Positions 1-7,879 are shown, counted from the stretch's first letter. The stretch: DNA of 42,838 nt from an uncultured Pelagibacteraceae bacterium (GCA_902620265.1 CACNHI010000004.1:1-42838); one strand, 5' to 3'. Numbers and translations are program-made. Notes: generated by a model not told the origin, from the sequence alone.

Positions 1-66
1 TTTTTGATCATACTCTTTAACAGTACCGATAATATCCAGTGTTATATGTTCACCAACTTTTGTCAT
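1..66 (-). CDS. 5' end of a possible S-adenosylmethionine decarboxylase (SpeD-like), cut by the window edge
   Basis: Only the first 22 codons are visible, from an ATG at 64-66 reading toward base 1. The peptide begins MTKVGEHITLDIIG. The G-x-H-x-x-x-D-x-x-G pattern resembles the N-terminus of small prokaryotic S-adenosylmethionine decarboxylase proenzymes, but the cleavage and pyruvoyl-forming serine lies outside the window, so this is a weak call. It starts 9 bases after the stop of the class II aldolase and would be the last visible gene of the MTA salvage operon. That context suits SpeD, because polyamine synthesis from decarboxylated SAM produces MTA. It could equally be an unrelated small protein. 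Confidence 0.4.
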   Translation of the reverse strand, partial: MTKVGEHITLDIIGTVKEYDQK

Positions 67-75
67 AAAAAATTG

Positions 76-735
76 TTAATTTTTTTTATAGTTTTTAATT
101 TTCTCCAAGATTTTTTTCATTTCATCATCTGAAAGAATCTTGGGCTTTCCTAACTTTATTGCATTTATGTATTGATGACAAATATTTTCAATCTCTTGAG
201 CAAGTTCAAATGCTTCGTTAAGAGATTTGCCAAATGCAACCTGGCCATGATTAGACATAAGGCAAGCTTTTCTTTCTTCAAGTGCACTAAGAATATTTTG
301 AGAGAGTTCTTTTGTACCAAAGGTTGCATATTCTGCACATTTAATATTATTTCCACCTGCTAATGCGACCATATAATGAAATGCTGGGATATTTTTTCCG
401 TGTGCTGAAACAGCTGTAGCATTTGCTGAATGGGCATGAACTATAGCTTTGGCATCTATTTTTTTAATATAAATATCTTGATGAAAGCGCCATTCTGAGG
501 ATGGATTTATTGTTTTGTCTGAAATTTTTTTTAAATTGTTTGTTTCGTTTAATTCAAGAAAAACTATACTTTCAGCTACTAAATCTTCATATTTAATACC
601 CGAAGGTGTGATGAAGAAACCTTCAACTCCATCATTAATTCCTCTCATTGAAATATTACCAGACCTCAAAGGTGAAAGGTTTTCAGTATTAAGTTTTTTT
701 GCATACTTAATTACTTCTTTCTTTATTTCTAACAT
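76..735 (-). CDS. Class II aldolase/adducin family protein, probable methylthioribulose-1-phosphate aldolase or dehydratase
   Basis: A 219-residue class II aldolase fold, normal length for the family. The phosphate-binding SGNIS (25-29) and TPSG (43-46), an acidic E81, and the metal-binding HxH (H100, H102) with a third histidine in NHG (162-164) are all present. Family members are zinc-dependent fuculose-phosphate-type aldolases or MtnB dehydratases. Because mtnP and mtnA lie upstream in the same operon, the substrate is probably 5-methylthioribulose-1-phosphate. It would be either cleaved to DHAP plus methylthioacetaldehyde (DHAP shunt, Ald2-type) or dehydrated (MtnB). No mtnC or mtnD partner is visible, which favours the aldolase reading, but this is inference. 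Its ATG shares one base with the preceding stop (TAATG), indicating translational coupling. Confidence 0.8.
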   Translation of the reverse strand: MLEIKKEVIKYAKKLNTENLSPLRSGNISMRGINDGVEGFFITPSGIKYEDLVAESIVFLELNETNNLKKISDKTINPSSEWRFHQDIYIKKIDAKAIVHAHSANATAVSAHGKNIPAFHYMVALAGGNNIKCAEYATFGTKELSQNILSALEERKACLMSNHGQVAFGKSLNEAFELAQEIENICHQYINAIKLGKPKILSDDEMKKILEKIKNYKKN

Positions 736-953
736 TATTTTTTAAGTTTTTTATTAATTTCTCTTTCACAAAAAGATTTGATATCATCAATATTTTTACT
801 CTTATCTAATTTTTTTTGGGCAATAATGCATGCTTTCATTGATTTATCTAAACTGTGAGATCCATATTCAATTCTTGAAATATAAAGCATAAAGAAAGCT
901 ATGATTAAAAATAATAATAAATATCTATTTTTTTTAATTTGATTAAAAATCAT
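735..953 (-). CDS. Small single-pass membrane protein, unknown function
   Basis: A 72-residue protein with a basic N-terminus (about 1-10), one hydrophobic segment at roughly residues 11-25, and a charged C-terminal tail containing two cysteines (in KACIIA and KSFCER). The likely topology is a signal anchor with the tail outside the cytoplasm. It is not recognised as a known family. It overlaps the SDR gene upstream by 11 bases and couples to the aldolase downstream through TAATG, so it is a genuine operon member rather than a chance frame. Whether it serves the sugar genes or MTA salvage cannot be told. Confidence 0.6.
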   Translation of the reverse strand: MIFNQIKKNRYLLLFLIIAFFMLYISRIEYGSHSLDKSMKACIIAQKKLDKSKNIDDIKSFCEREINKKLKK

Positions 954-1755
954 TTATAATATTTGCTATATTTTTTTTTGGTTTCCATTTTAATTTTTTT
1001 ATTTTACTTATATCTGCAAATAAACAAGTTCTTTTTTTATTTTTTTTTAATAAAATTTTTTTATTTTTTTTTCTAGCAATAAGCTTTATTAAGTCTGAAA
1101 TTAAAATCTTTTTTCCCGAACCTATGTTATAAATACCCTTAGCTTTATGATTAAATAGTATTCTTATAGCTAAACAAATATCTTTGGTACTAATAAAGTC
1201 TCGATAATGATTAACGTTTTTAAATGTATAATTTTTTTTATCAATTTTTTTTATTATTGATGGTACAACATAATCCTCGCTTTGATTCTTGTGCGTAAAA
1301 CTAAATATTCTAGTAATACAATATGGTATATTATTTTTATTGAATATTTTTATAATATAGTTTTCTGCTCTTAATTTTGTAAGACCATATTTAGAAATTG
1401 GTTTTGTTTTTTTTGTCTCTTTTATTTTTTTATTTGAAAATCCATAAACATGTGAGGTGGAAGCAAAAAAAAACCATTTGATATTCTTTGATTTTAAACA
1501 CTCGTCTACAAGAATTTTTGTTCCAATAAAATTTACTTTATTTGCATAACTATAATTACTTGATACAATTTTTGTTGGAACTACTGCTGCAAAATGGAAT
1601 AGGAAATTAATATTTTTTTTGCTTATCCACTCCCTGACATCTTTTTTTTTAGTTATGTTGCCTTTAAATTTTATAAATTTTTTTGAAGAGTTATATTTTA
1701 TAAATTCCGAGCCCAGTACACCTGTATGTCCAGTTATACCAAAATTATATTTCAT
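943..1755 (-). CDS. NAD(P)-dependent epimerase/dehydratase (extended SDR), sugar-nucleotide type
   Basis: A 270-residue extended SDR. The Rossmann motif GITGHTG is at residues 6-12, a serine/threonine cluster ASTSHVYG around 98-105, and YxxxK at Y123/K127. The frame is open up to 1824, but the first ATG followed by the Rossmann strand is at 1753-1755. The extra upstream residues lie wholly inside the preceding gene and add nothing recognisable. It overlaps the 3-dehydratase-like gene by 11 bases, so it probably acts on that enzyme's product, for example as a C-4 ketoreductase or epimerase on a 3,6-dideoxy-4-keto sugar nucleotide. The substrate is inference; the family is clear. Confidence 0.8.
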   Translation of the reverse strand: MKYNFGITGHTGVLGSEFIKYNSSKKFIKFKGNITKKKDVREWISKKNINFLFHFAAVVPTKIVSSNYSYANKVNFIGTKILVDECLKSKNIKWFFFASTSHVYGFSNKKIKETKKTKPISKYGLTKLRAENYIIKIFNKNNIPYCITRIFSFTHKNQSEDYVVPSIIKKIDKKNYTFKNVNHYRDFISTKDICLAIRILFNHKAKGIYNIGSGKKILISDLIKLIARKKNKKILLKKNKKRTCLFADISKIKKLKWKPKKNIANIINDF

Positions 1756-2977
1756 CAATTTTAAGTAGTTTTTTTTCAAGAATATTAAGAGTTTCGTCGC
1801 TGATAGGGTTAACATGAATACCAATAAAGAAACCTCTATCCTCTACCTCCTGTGAATTAGGAAATTTATCTTTGCTTCCTTTTAACTTGTAAAGTTTTAC
1901 TGAAGGTTGGTTTAGAAAATTTCCACTTATAATTGGCCTTGTCTCAATAAAATTATCATTAAGATATTTTAAAAATTTTTCCTTTTTTTTTAAAAAAGGT
2001 CTATTTATAAGAATTGGCAGTCCAAACCAACTCGGATCTAAATTTTTAATTGATTCAATAAAAGTGAATTGTCCTGCCCACTTTTTTGAATTTTTTAATT
2101 TACTTATTATCTTATTTCTATTTTTTTTTCTAATTTTTTTAAATCTATTAAGTCTTTTTAATTGAGAGTAACCGATTGCAGCTGATATTTCAGTCGGTCT
2201 TAAATTAAAACCAGAATTTATAAAATTAAATTTTTTATTAGAATTTTTTTTTAAACCTCTGTCCCATCCATGAGCTCTTAAAGAATGAATAATTTGAAAA
2301 TTTTTTTTATCATTACATACAATCATCCCACCTTCGCCAGATGTTATCTGATGTGAGTAATAGAAGGAATAAGTACCAAAATCTCCAAAAGTACCCAAGT
2401 ATTTTTTTTTATACTTTGATCCTAAAGATTCGCATGTATCCTCTATTAGATAAATTTTTCTTTTTTTTGTAATTTTTTTCAGTTCATCCATTTTAGTAGA
2501 GTTTCCTAACACGTGCACAGCCATTATTGCTTTAGTTTTTTTTGTTATATTTTTTTTAATTTGATCTATAGAGGCATTTAATGTTTTGGTATCAATATCT
2601 ATAAACTTTGGTTTTAAGCCTGACTGGACTATTGGCCACAAAGATGTTGACCAGCAAAGAGATGGAATCAAACATTCGTCTCTATAATTAAGATGTTTTT
2701 TTTTTAAAGGGTTTATTAGTGCAAAAAAAGCTAATAAATTTGCAGAAGATCCTGAGTTAACCATTAATGCATATTTAGCACCAACAAATTTTGCAAATTC
2801 TTTTTCAAACTTTTTTGTTAAAACTGACATTGTAATTTGTTTTTTTAGGAGCGTCTGAGCTCCTGCTATTATATCGTCACTCGAAAATGAATCAGGTGTG
2901 AGCAAATATTTTTTTTTTTCGTTCTTAGAATATTTACTAATTAATTTCTTTAAAAATATTTTATCTTTTGAATTCAT
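1745..2977 (-). CDS. DegT/DnrJ/EryC1-family PLP enzyme with His in place of the Schiff-base Lys, probable sugar-nucleotide 3-dehydratase (RfbH/ColD-like)
   Basis: A 410-residue fold-type I PLP protein of the sugar aminotransferase superfamily. NSGSSAN (74-80) and the PLP-nitrogen aspartate D180 in IEDTCESLG are present. The motif that normally carries the internal-aldimine lysine reads SFYYSHQITSGEGG, placing H209 (codon 2351-2353) where the lysine should be. In the known families RfbH/E1 and ColD this His-for-Lys change marks PMP/PLP-dependent 3-dehydratases that make 3,6-dideoxyhexoses. The N-terminal 60 residues also look E1-like. The cysteine cluster that binds the [2Fe-2S] centre in E1 is absent from the loop after residue 231, so a cluster-free ColD-like mechanism fits better. 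It starts 4 bases after mtnA and overlaps the SDR. Confidence 0.85.
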   Translation of the reverse strand: MNSKDKIFLKKLISKYSKNEKKKYLLTPDSFSSDDIIAGAQTLLKKQITMSVLTKKFEKEFAKFVGAKYALMVNSGSSANLLAFFALINPLKKKHLNYRDECLIPSLCWSTSLWPIVQSGLKPKFIDIDTKTLNASIDQIKKNITKKTKAIMAVHVLGNSTKMDELKKITKKRKIYLIEDTCESLGSKYKKKYLGTFGDFGTYSFYYSHQITSGEGGMIVCNDKKNFQIIHSLRAHGWDRGLKKNSNKKFNFINSGFNLRPTEISAAIGYSQLKRLNRFKKIRKKNRNKIISKLKNSKKWAGQFTFIESIKNLDPSWFGLPILINRPFLKKKEKFLKYLNDNFIETRPIISGNFLNQPSVKLYKLKGSKDKFPNSQEVEDRGFFIGIHVNPISDETLNILEKKLLKIDEI

Positions 2978-2981
2978 GCCT

Positions 2982-4052
2982 CTAATTAAATAATTTTTTT
3001 AAACCTTTTGTAGATGCTTCGCATATTCCTTTTTCAGTAATAAGACCAGAAATATATTTTGCTGGTGTTATATCAAATGCAAGATTCAATGATTTACTTT
3101 TTTTTGGATATATAAGAATTTTTTTGACATTATTATTTTCATCCAACCCCACTAAATGTGATAATTCTGATGAATCTCTTTCCTCAATTGGTATATCATT
3201 GTAATCTTTGATATCCCAATCAATTGTAGAGCTTGGAAGGGCAACATAAAATGGAACTTTGTTATCTTTAGCAGCTAATGCTTTAAGGTAGGTACCAATT
3301 TTATTACAAACATCCCCATTTCCTAAAGTTCTGTCAGATCCAACTATACACATATCTACTTTACCTCTTTGCATTAATAATCCACCAGTATTGTCTGCAA
3401 TAAGTGTGTTTGGAACTTGCTCTTCGTTAAGCTCAAATGATGTCAGATTAGCACCTTGATTTCTTGGTCTAGTCTCATCTACCCATACATGAATAGGAAT
3501 ACCTTTCTTGTGAGCATGGTAAATTGGAGATGTTGCTGTACCCCAATTAATTGTTGCAAGCCAACCAGCATTACAATGAGTTAAAATATTCACAGTATCT
3601 TTTTTTTTATTATAAATTTCCTCAATTAATTTAAGACCATTTAGTCCAATTTTTTCACAAAATTTTTCATCCTCTTTGCAAATTTCTTTAGCTTCATTTA
3701 AAGCAATTTCAAAAATTTTGTCACTGTTAACTCCTGATAATTTGTTCATCATTCGATCAACTGCCCATTTTAAATTAATTGCAGTAGGCCTTGAATTAAT
3801 AAGTCTCTTTGCTGAATTTTTTAAAAAGGATTGATCATTATTTTCCAAAATTGACAATACCAGTCCATAAGCAGCTGTCGCACCTATTAATGGTGCTCCT
3901 CTTACTTCCATTATTTTGATTGCATTTATTGCATCATTAGCTGTTTTAAGTTCCTTAATTTCAAATATATGAGGTAGTTTTGTTTGATCAATGATTTTAA
4001 CAATATTATTTTCAAACCAAATAGTACAGTATTCTTTTGAATTAATTTTCAT
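2982..4052 (-). CDS. mtnA: S-methyl-5-thioribose-1-phosphate isomerase
   Basis: A full-length, 356-residue member of the eIF2B-related MtnA family. It converts 5-methylthioribose-1-phosphate to 5-methylthioribulose-1-phosphate in cytosolic MTA salvage. Diagnostic motifs are RGAPLIGATAAYG (51-63), THCNAGWLAT with the catalytic cysteine C160, the GSDR motif with the catalytic aspartate D240, GNGDVCNKIGTY (245-255) and PIEERD (288-293). The C160/D240 spacing is that of characterised MtnA enzymes, which separates it from regulatory eIF2B subunits. It overlaps the GFA gene upstream by 11 bases, consistent with co-translation with mtnP. In some bacteria the same enzyme also isomerises 5-deoxyribose-1-phosphate. 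Confidence 0.95.
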   Translation of the reverse strand: MKINSKEYCTIWFENNIVKIIDQTKLPHIFEIKELKTANDAINAIKIMEVRGAPLIGATAAYGLVLSILENNDQSFLKNSAKRLINSRPTAINLKWAVDRMMNKLSGVNSDKIFEIALNEAKEICKEDEKFCEKIGLNGLKLIEEIYNKKKDTVNILTHCNAGWLATINWGTATSPIYHAHKKGIPIHVWVDETRPRNQGANLTSFELNEEQVPNTLIADNTGGLLMQRGKVDMCIVGSDRTLGNGDVCNKIGTYLKALAAKDNKVPFYVALPSSTIDWDIKDYNDIPIEERDSSELSHLVGLDENNNVKKILIYPKKSKSLNLAFDITPAKYISGLITEKGICEASTKGLKKLFN

Positions 4053-4503
4053 TTTTAATTCTATCTAAACTTTTTTTAGGCCAAATTTTATCTCTATCAT
4101 AAAATTTTTCGTAGCAAATTTTTTTATCCTTTACCTCAATCCATGGATCCTTGTCTTTCAAAAAAATATGAGCTTGTGGTGTAATGGAATTTTCCAAAGT
4201 TTGGGTTCTGATTGCAATTCTGCCTTGCGAGATGTTATATTTACAATAAACGTAAACACCACAAATAATACAAAAATAAGCATTCACACCTTTTCCACTA
4301 CCTGTTGGAAGTTCTATAGATGCAACATCACCCTTGACCTCCAAGTCTTTTTCTAAAACCATAGTGTGAATTACAAAAGATGATCCAGTAGAAATTTTAC
4401 AATCCTTACAATGACAAGCCTGTGTAAATAGTGGCTCATCTTTAATTGTATATTTTACATTTCCACAACCACATCTACCTTTAAGTTCTTTTTTTTTTAT
4501 CAC
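4042..4503 (-). CDS. GFA/CENP-V-fold zinc protein
   Basis: A 153-residue protein of the glutathione-dependent formaldehyde-activating (GFA) family. Zinc ligands are visible as CGCG near the N-terminus (about 11-14), CHCKDC (30-35) and CIICG (about 78-82), with the hydrophobic beta-strand pattern of the fold between them. Many GFA proteins have no proven glutathione or formaldehyde activity, so a specific reaction is not assigned. It is sandwiched between mtnP (4-base ATGA overlap) and mtnA (11-base overlap). A role in handling a reactive aldehyde from MTA salvage, such as methylthioacetaldehyde, is an attractive but untested idea. Confidence 0.8.
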   Translation of the reverse strand: MIKKKELKGRCGCGNVKYTIKDEPLFTQACHCKDCKISTGSSFVIHTMVLEKDLEVKGDVASIELPTGSGKGVNAYFCIICGVYVYCKYNISQGRIAIRTQTLENSITPQAHIFLKDKDPWIEVKDKKICYEKFYDRDKIWPKKSLDRIKNEN

Positions 4504-5369
4504 TTTGACAAAACTCTTCCTGCAATATGTTTTAGTTTTTTTAGAGTTTCTTTTGTTCTTTTTTCTGGAGAAGTAATTATTGCCACATCTAAACAGTTAT
4601 TAGTTGGGTCATTCGGATCAATATGCTTTTCATAATTGTCTATTAAATTTTTAATCATTTCTTTTGCCTTGGCTGCATTATCTAAAAGTACTTTTATAAC
4701 TTTTTGAACATCTACATTTTCATGATCTGGATGCCAACAGTCATAGTCTGTTACCATTGATACTGACGCATATCTTATTTCTGCCTCTCTAGCTAATTTT
4801 GCTTCGGGCATATTTGTCATTCCAATTACATCTGCATTCCAACTTCTATATAAATTGGATTCTGCTAATGTTGAAAACTGCGGTCCCTCCATTACTATAT
4901 ATGTACCTCCTCTTTGATAATCAATATTAGATTTCTTGATTGACTCTTCGCAAGCGTTCATTAAACCATTAGATGTGGGATGGGCCATTGAAACATGCGC
5001 AACTATCTCATCATCAAAAAAAGATTTATTCCTTGCAAAAGTACGATCAATGAATTGGTCTACGATAACAAACTTTCCTGGTGGTAAATTTTCCTTTAAA
5101 GATCCAACAGCAGAAATCGATACTATATCTGATACTCCTAGTTGTTTTAGAGCATCAATATTTGCTCTAAAATTTATTTTAGAGGGCGAAATAAAATGTC
5201 CTTTACCATGCCTTGGTAAAAAATAAACTTCTTTTTGATTATATTTGGTTTTTAATATTTTATCAGATGGTTTTCCCCATGATGTTTTTATTTCTAGAAA
5301 CTCGCGATCTTTGAACTCCTCAATATCATACAAGCCACTTCCACCTATTATAGCTAATTTGTTTGTCAT
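4500..5369 (-). CDS. mtnP: S-methyl-5'-thioadenosine phosphorylase
   Basis: A 289-residue purine nucleoside phosphorylase family 2 protein. It splits MTA with phosphate into adenine and 5-methylthioribose-1-phosphate. The phosphate loop GGSGLYD (9-15), PRHGKGH (52-58), the purine/ribose region EGPQFST (161-167), MTNMPEAKLA (184-193) and the base-binding MVTDYDCW (205-212) all match the MTAP group rather than hexameric PNPs. It is the first gene of the minus-strand operon and is divergent from apt with 40 bases between the start codons. That pairs production of adenine with its salvage. A two-way promoter must lie in or near that short gap. Confidence 0.93.
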   Translation of the reverse strand: MTNKLAIIGGSGLYDIEEFKDREFLEIKTSWGKPSDKILKTKYNQKEVYFLPRHGKGHFISPSKINFRANIDALKQLGVSDIVSISAVGSLKENLPPGKFVIVDQFIDRTFARNKSFFDDEIVAHVSMAHPTSNGLMNACEESIKKSNIDYQRGGTYIVMEGPQFSTLAESNLYRSWNADVIGMTNMPEAKLAREAEIRYASVSMVTDYDCWHPDHENVDVQKVIKVLLDNAAKAKEMIKNLIDNYEKHIDPNDPTNNCLDVAIITSPEKRTKETLKKLKHIAGRVLSK

Positions 5370-5409
5370 ATTATTTAAAATGATTTAGTTATTTATAACG
5401 CATATATTT

Positions 5410-5937
5410 ATGGATTTAAAAGATTATATTAGATCAATACCTGACTATCCTAAAAAGGGAATTTTATTTAGAGACATTACAACTTTAATAAAAGATGAAA
5501 ATGCATTTTCACACTGTATAGACTTAATAGTTGAAAAATCTAAAAATTTTAATTTTAATAAAATTGCTGCAATAGAGTCTAGGGGGTTTGTCTTTGCATC
5601 AGCGGTATCATATTTAATTAAAAAACCTCTTATAATGTTGAGAAAAAAAAATAAGCTTCCTGCTGAAACTTATTCTATTGATTTTGAACTTGAGTATGGA
5701 AAAGCTACTATCGAAGTACATAAAGACTCTATAGGTAAAAACGATAATATATTAATAATTGACGACTTGATTGCGACAGGTGGGACAGCAGAGGCAGCTG
5801 CAAAATTAGTAAAAATTTCTAATGGAAACACATCGGGATTTATTTTTGTAATTAATTTATTTGATCTTGGAGGAAACGATAATTTAAAGAAACAAAATTA
5901 TAGAGTTGAAAGCTTAATTGAATTTCCTGGTCACTAA
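5410..5937 (+). CDS. apt: Adenine phosphoribosyltransferase
   Basis: A 175-residue type I phosphoribosyltransferase. It makes AMP from adenine and PRPP in the cytosol. The N-terminal IRSIPDYPKKGILFRDI (8-23) is diagnostic of APRT. ESRGF (56-60) and the PRPP loop IIDDLIATGGTAEAA (116-130) are intact, and the length is normal. It sits head-to-head with mtnP, the main source of free adenine, so this is a functional pairing. The next gene, a glycosyltransferase-like protein, begins 5 bases downstream and is probably co-transcribed although unrelated in function. Confidence 0.95.
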   Translation: MDLKDYIRSIPDYPKKGILFRDITTLIKDENAFSHCIDLIVEKSKNFNFNKIAAIESRGFVFASAVSYLIKKPLIMLRKKNKLPAETYSIDFELEYGKATIEVHKDSIGKNDNILIIDDLIATGGTAEAAAKLVKISNGNTSGFIFVINLFDLGGNDNLKKQNYRVESLIEFPGH

Positions 5938-5942
5938 TCAAA

Positions 5943-6836
5943 ATGATAAAAAAACTATACTATAAAATTTTTAAAAGGGATAAAAAAAATATTTATAAAA
6001 TCGAGAATAAAATTAAATATTTTAATGAAAAATATGAAATAGAATTAGTCAAAATAAATAACGCCATAGATGATAAAAAAGAATTAAATCTTTTTCATTC
6101 TGGGCCTCTTGGAGACTTAATTTATTCTTTTCCATTAATAAAAAAACTCTCTGAAAGGCATAAATGTAATCTTTATGTTAATTTAAATAAAAAGTTTACA
6201 TATGAATACTATAAACATACAGGCAAAGGATTTTATATTGATGATAGAACTTATAACTTTTTAATTCCTCTTTTAGAAAAACAAACTTTTATCAGTAAGT
6301 TTAAAAAATATGAAAATGAAAAGATAGATGTTAACTTAGATTTATTTAGAGAAATACCAATATCATTTACATTTAATTCACCTAGATGGTTTTTTGCGAT
6401 TACAGGAGAACACTTTGATCTAAATAATCCAAGTTTATTTGTTGATGAACACGCAAAAATTAAAAATAAAATTATAATACTAAGATCATTTAGATTTAGA
6501 AATATTTATATTAATTATGATTTTTTAAAAAATTATGAGAATTTATTATATGTCGGTGTTGAGGAAGAATATCAGGATTTAAAGAAGAGTATTCCAAACT
6601 TAGAAATGTATAATTGCAAAGATTTGCTAGAAATGGCCCAAATCATTAAATCTTCAAAATTTTTTTTAGGAAATATGTCTGTTGGATATGCATTATCTGA
6701 AACCTTGAAAGTTCCGAGATTACTAGAAGGATGTCCTGAAACCCCATATGTGCAACCTGTTGGAAATAATGGTTTTGATTTTTTTTTTCAACCGCATTTT
6801 GAAAAATTATTTAAGTATTTAAATGACAAATGTTAA
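5943..6836 (+). CDS. GT-B glycosyltransferase, heptosyltransferase/GT9-like
   Basis: A 297-residue protein with no close match recognised. Residues 53-69 (SGPLGDLIYSFPLIKKL) resemble the glycine-aspartate loop of ADP-heptose:LPS heptosyltransferases, and the C-terminal FLGNMSVGYALSETLKVPRL resembles their donor-binding FxGNDSGxxHLA(A)xLGVP segment. Both support a GT-B fold similar to family GT9. The likely role is addition of a sugar to a cell-surface glycan at the cytoplasmic face of the inner membrane. It follows apt by 5 bases and overlaps the GDP-mannose dehydratase-like gene by 14 bases. Donor and acceptor are unknown. The extreme A+T and lysine content is shared with its island neighbours. 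Confidence 0.55.
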   Translation: MIKKLYYKIFKRDKKNIYKIENKIKYFNEKYEIELVKINNAIDDKKELNLFHSGPLGDLIYSFPLIKKLSERHKCNLYVNLNKKFTYEYYKHTGKGFYIDDRTYNFLIPLLEKQTFISKFKKYENEKIDVNLDLFREIPISFTFNSPRWFFAITGEHFDLNNPSLFVDEHAKIKNKIIILRSFRFRNIYINYDFLKNYENLLYVGVEEEYQDLKKSIPNLEMYNCKDLLEMAQIIKSSKFFLGNMSVGYALSETLKVPRLLEGCPETPYVQPVGNNGFDFFFQPHFEKLFKYLNDKC

Positions 6837-7779
6837 AAAGAAAAAAGTTGCTTTAATTGTAGGTGGAAGTGGACAATTTGGATTATCACTAAGTAACTTT
6901 CTTCTTAAGAAAAATTATAAAGTTAATATTACAACAAGAAATAAAGCGAAGCATAAAAAAAAGATTAAAAAAAGTATCTTAGTACATAATTTAAATATTT
7001 ATAATTTAAAGAGTATTGATAAAATTATTAAGAAAACAAAACCAAATTATATTTTTTATTTTGCAGGTCAAAGTTCTCCTGCAAAATCATTTTATAAAAA
7101 GAAAGAAACCTATTTAAGCAATGTTGTTGGTTGTAGGAATTTTTTATCAATATTAAAAAAAAACAAACATGATTGTAAATTTATAAATGCTGCCTCATGC
7201 GAAATGTACGGGAATATAAAAGGAAAAATTAAAATTAATTCTCCAAAAAAACCTGTGAGTCCATATGGATATTCGAAAGTTAAATCGTTTAATATTACAA
7301 AGAAATACAGAGTAAAATATAAATTAAAAAGTTATAATGCTGTAATTTTTAATTCCGAGTCCTTTTTAAGGCCAAATGATTATTTAATACCAAAAATATG
7401 TATTGCAGCATTAAATGCTAAAAAATTTCGAATTAAAACAAAATTTGGAGATTTAAATATATCAAGAGAATGGAATTGGTGTGATGAACAATCTAAATAT
7501 TTAATTAAATTTGTAAAAAATAAACCACAAGATTTTATTTTATCAAATGGTAAATCTTTTAAAGCTATACAGATGATAAAATATGCATTTGACTATTTAA
7601 AACTTGATTATAAGAAATTTGTATTATCCGATAGTACTTTTTTTAGAAAAAAAGAAGTTAAAACAAAAACCTCTGATTACAAAACTTGTTTGCTAAGAAA
7701 TAACATCACTAGATATGATAAAATTTATGGTAAATTTCTAATTAAAAATATTATTAAATATTATAAAAAAAAAATATAA
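6823..7779 (+). CDS. GDP-mannose 4,6-dehydratase-like extended SDR
   Basis: A 318-residue extended SDR. The NAD(P) motif GGSGQFG is at 14-20, AGQSSPAKSF (81-90) matches the AAQSHVxxSF element of GDP-mannose 4,6-dehydratase (GMD), and the active site reads ASCEMYG with S125 and E127. YxxxK is Y148/K152, followed by a GMD-like FNSES. Known GMDs convert GDP-mannose to GDP-4-keto-6-deoxymannose, the precursor of GDP-fucose, perosamine and colitose. Sequence divergence is high, so a related 4,6-dehydratase on another donor is possible. It overlaps the GT9-like gene by 14 bases. Its product would be a suitable substrate for the ColD-like enzyme at 1745, a link that is inference only. Confidence 0.7.
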   Translation: MTNVKKKKVALIVGGSGQFGLSLSNFLLKKNYKVNITTRNKAKHKKKIKKSILVHNLNIYNLKSIDKIIKKTKPNYIFYFAGQSSPAKSFYKKKETYLSNVVGCRNFLSILKKNKHDCKFINAASCEMYGNIKGKIKINSPKKPVSPYGYSKVKSFNITKKYRVKYKLKSYNAVIFNSESFLRPNDYLIPKICIAALNAKKFRIKTKFGDLNISREWNWCDEQSKYLIKFVKNKPQDFILSNGKSFKAIQMIKYAFDYLKLDYKKFVLSDSTFFRKKEVKTKTSDYKTCLLRNNITRYDKIYGKFLIKNIIKYYKKKI

Positions 7780-7789
7780 AATTTTTAGT

Positions 7790-7879
7790 TTAAATTCTGA
7801 ACCAAGATTTTTTTCCAATAATAGAATTATAAATACCTTTTATTCTCATTTCATATATTTTTCGTTTTTTTTTTTTCAT
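7790..7879 (-). CDS. Possible 29-residue basic peptide gene
   Basis: A short frame from the ATG at 7877-7879 to the TAA at 7790-7792, 6 bases downstream of the GT2 stop on the same strand. The peptide is very basic, begins MKKKKRKIY and has no membrane segment. Its start codon is followed by 12 consecutive A residues on the coding strand. It could be a real small gene, the worn remnant of a longer sugar gene, or chance. There is no homology support. Confidence 0.2.
   Translation of the reverse strand: MKKKKRKIYEMRIKGIYNSIIGKKSWFRI

Noticed and set aside
172-745. Frames on the opposite strand of the class II aldolase gene
   Set aside because: They lie wholly inside a gene with clear catalytic motifs and have no domain signal of their own.
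1756-1824. Upstream in-frame start for the SDR gene at 943-1755
   Set aside because: It adds 23 residues inside the preceding gene and ahead of the Rossmann strand, with no ribosome-binding site; MKYNFGITG is the natural N-terminus.
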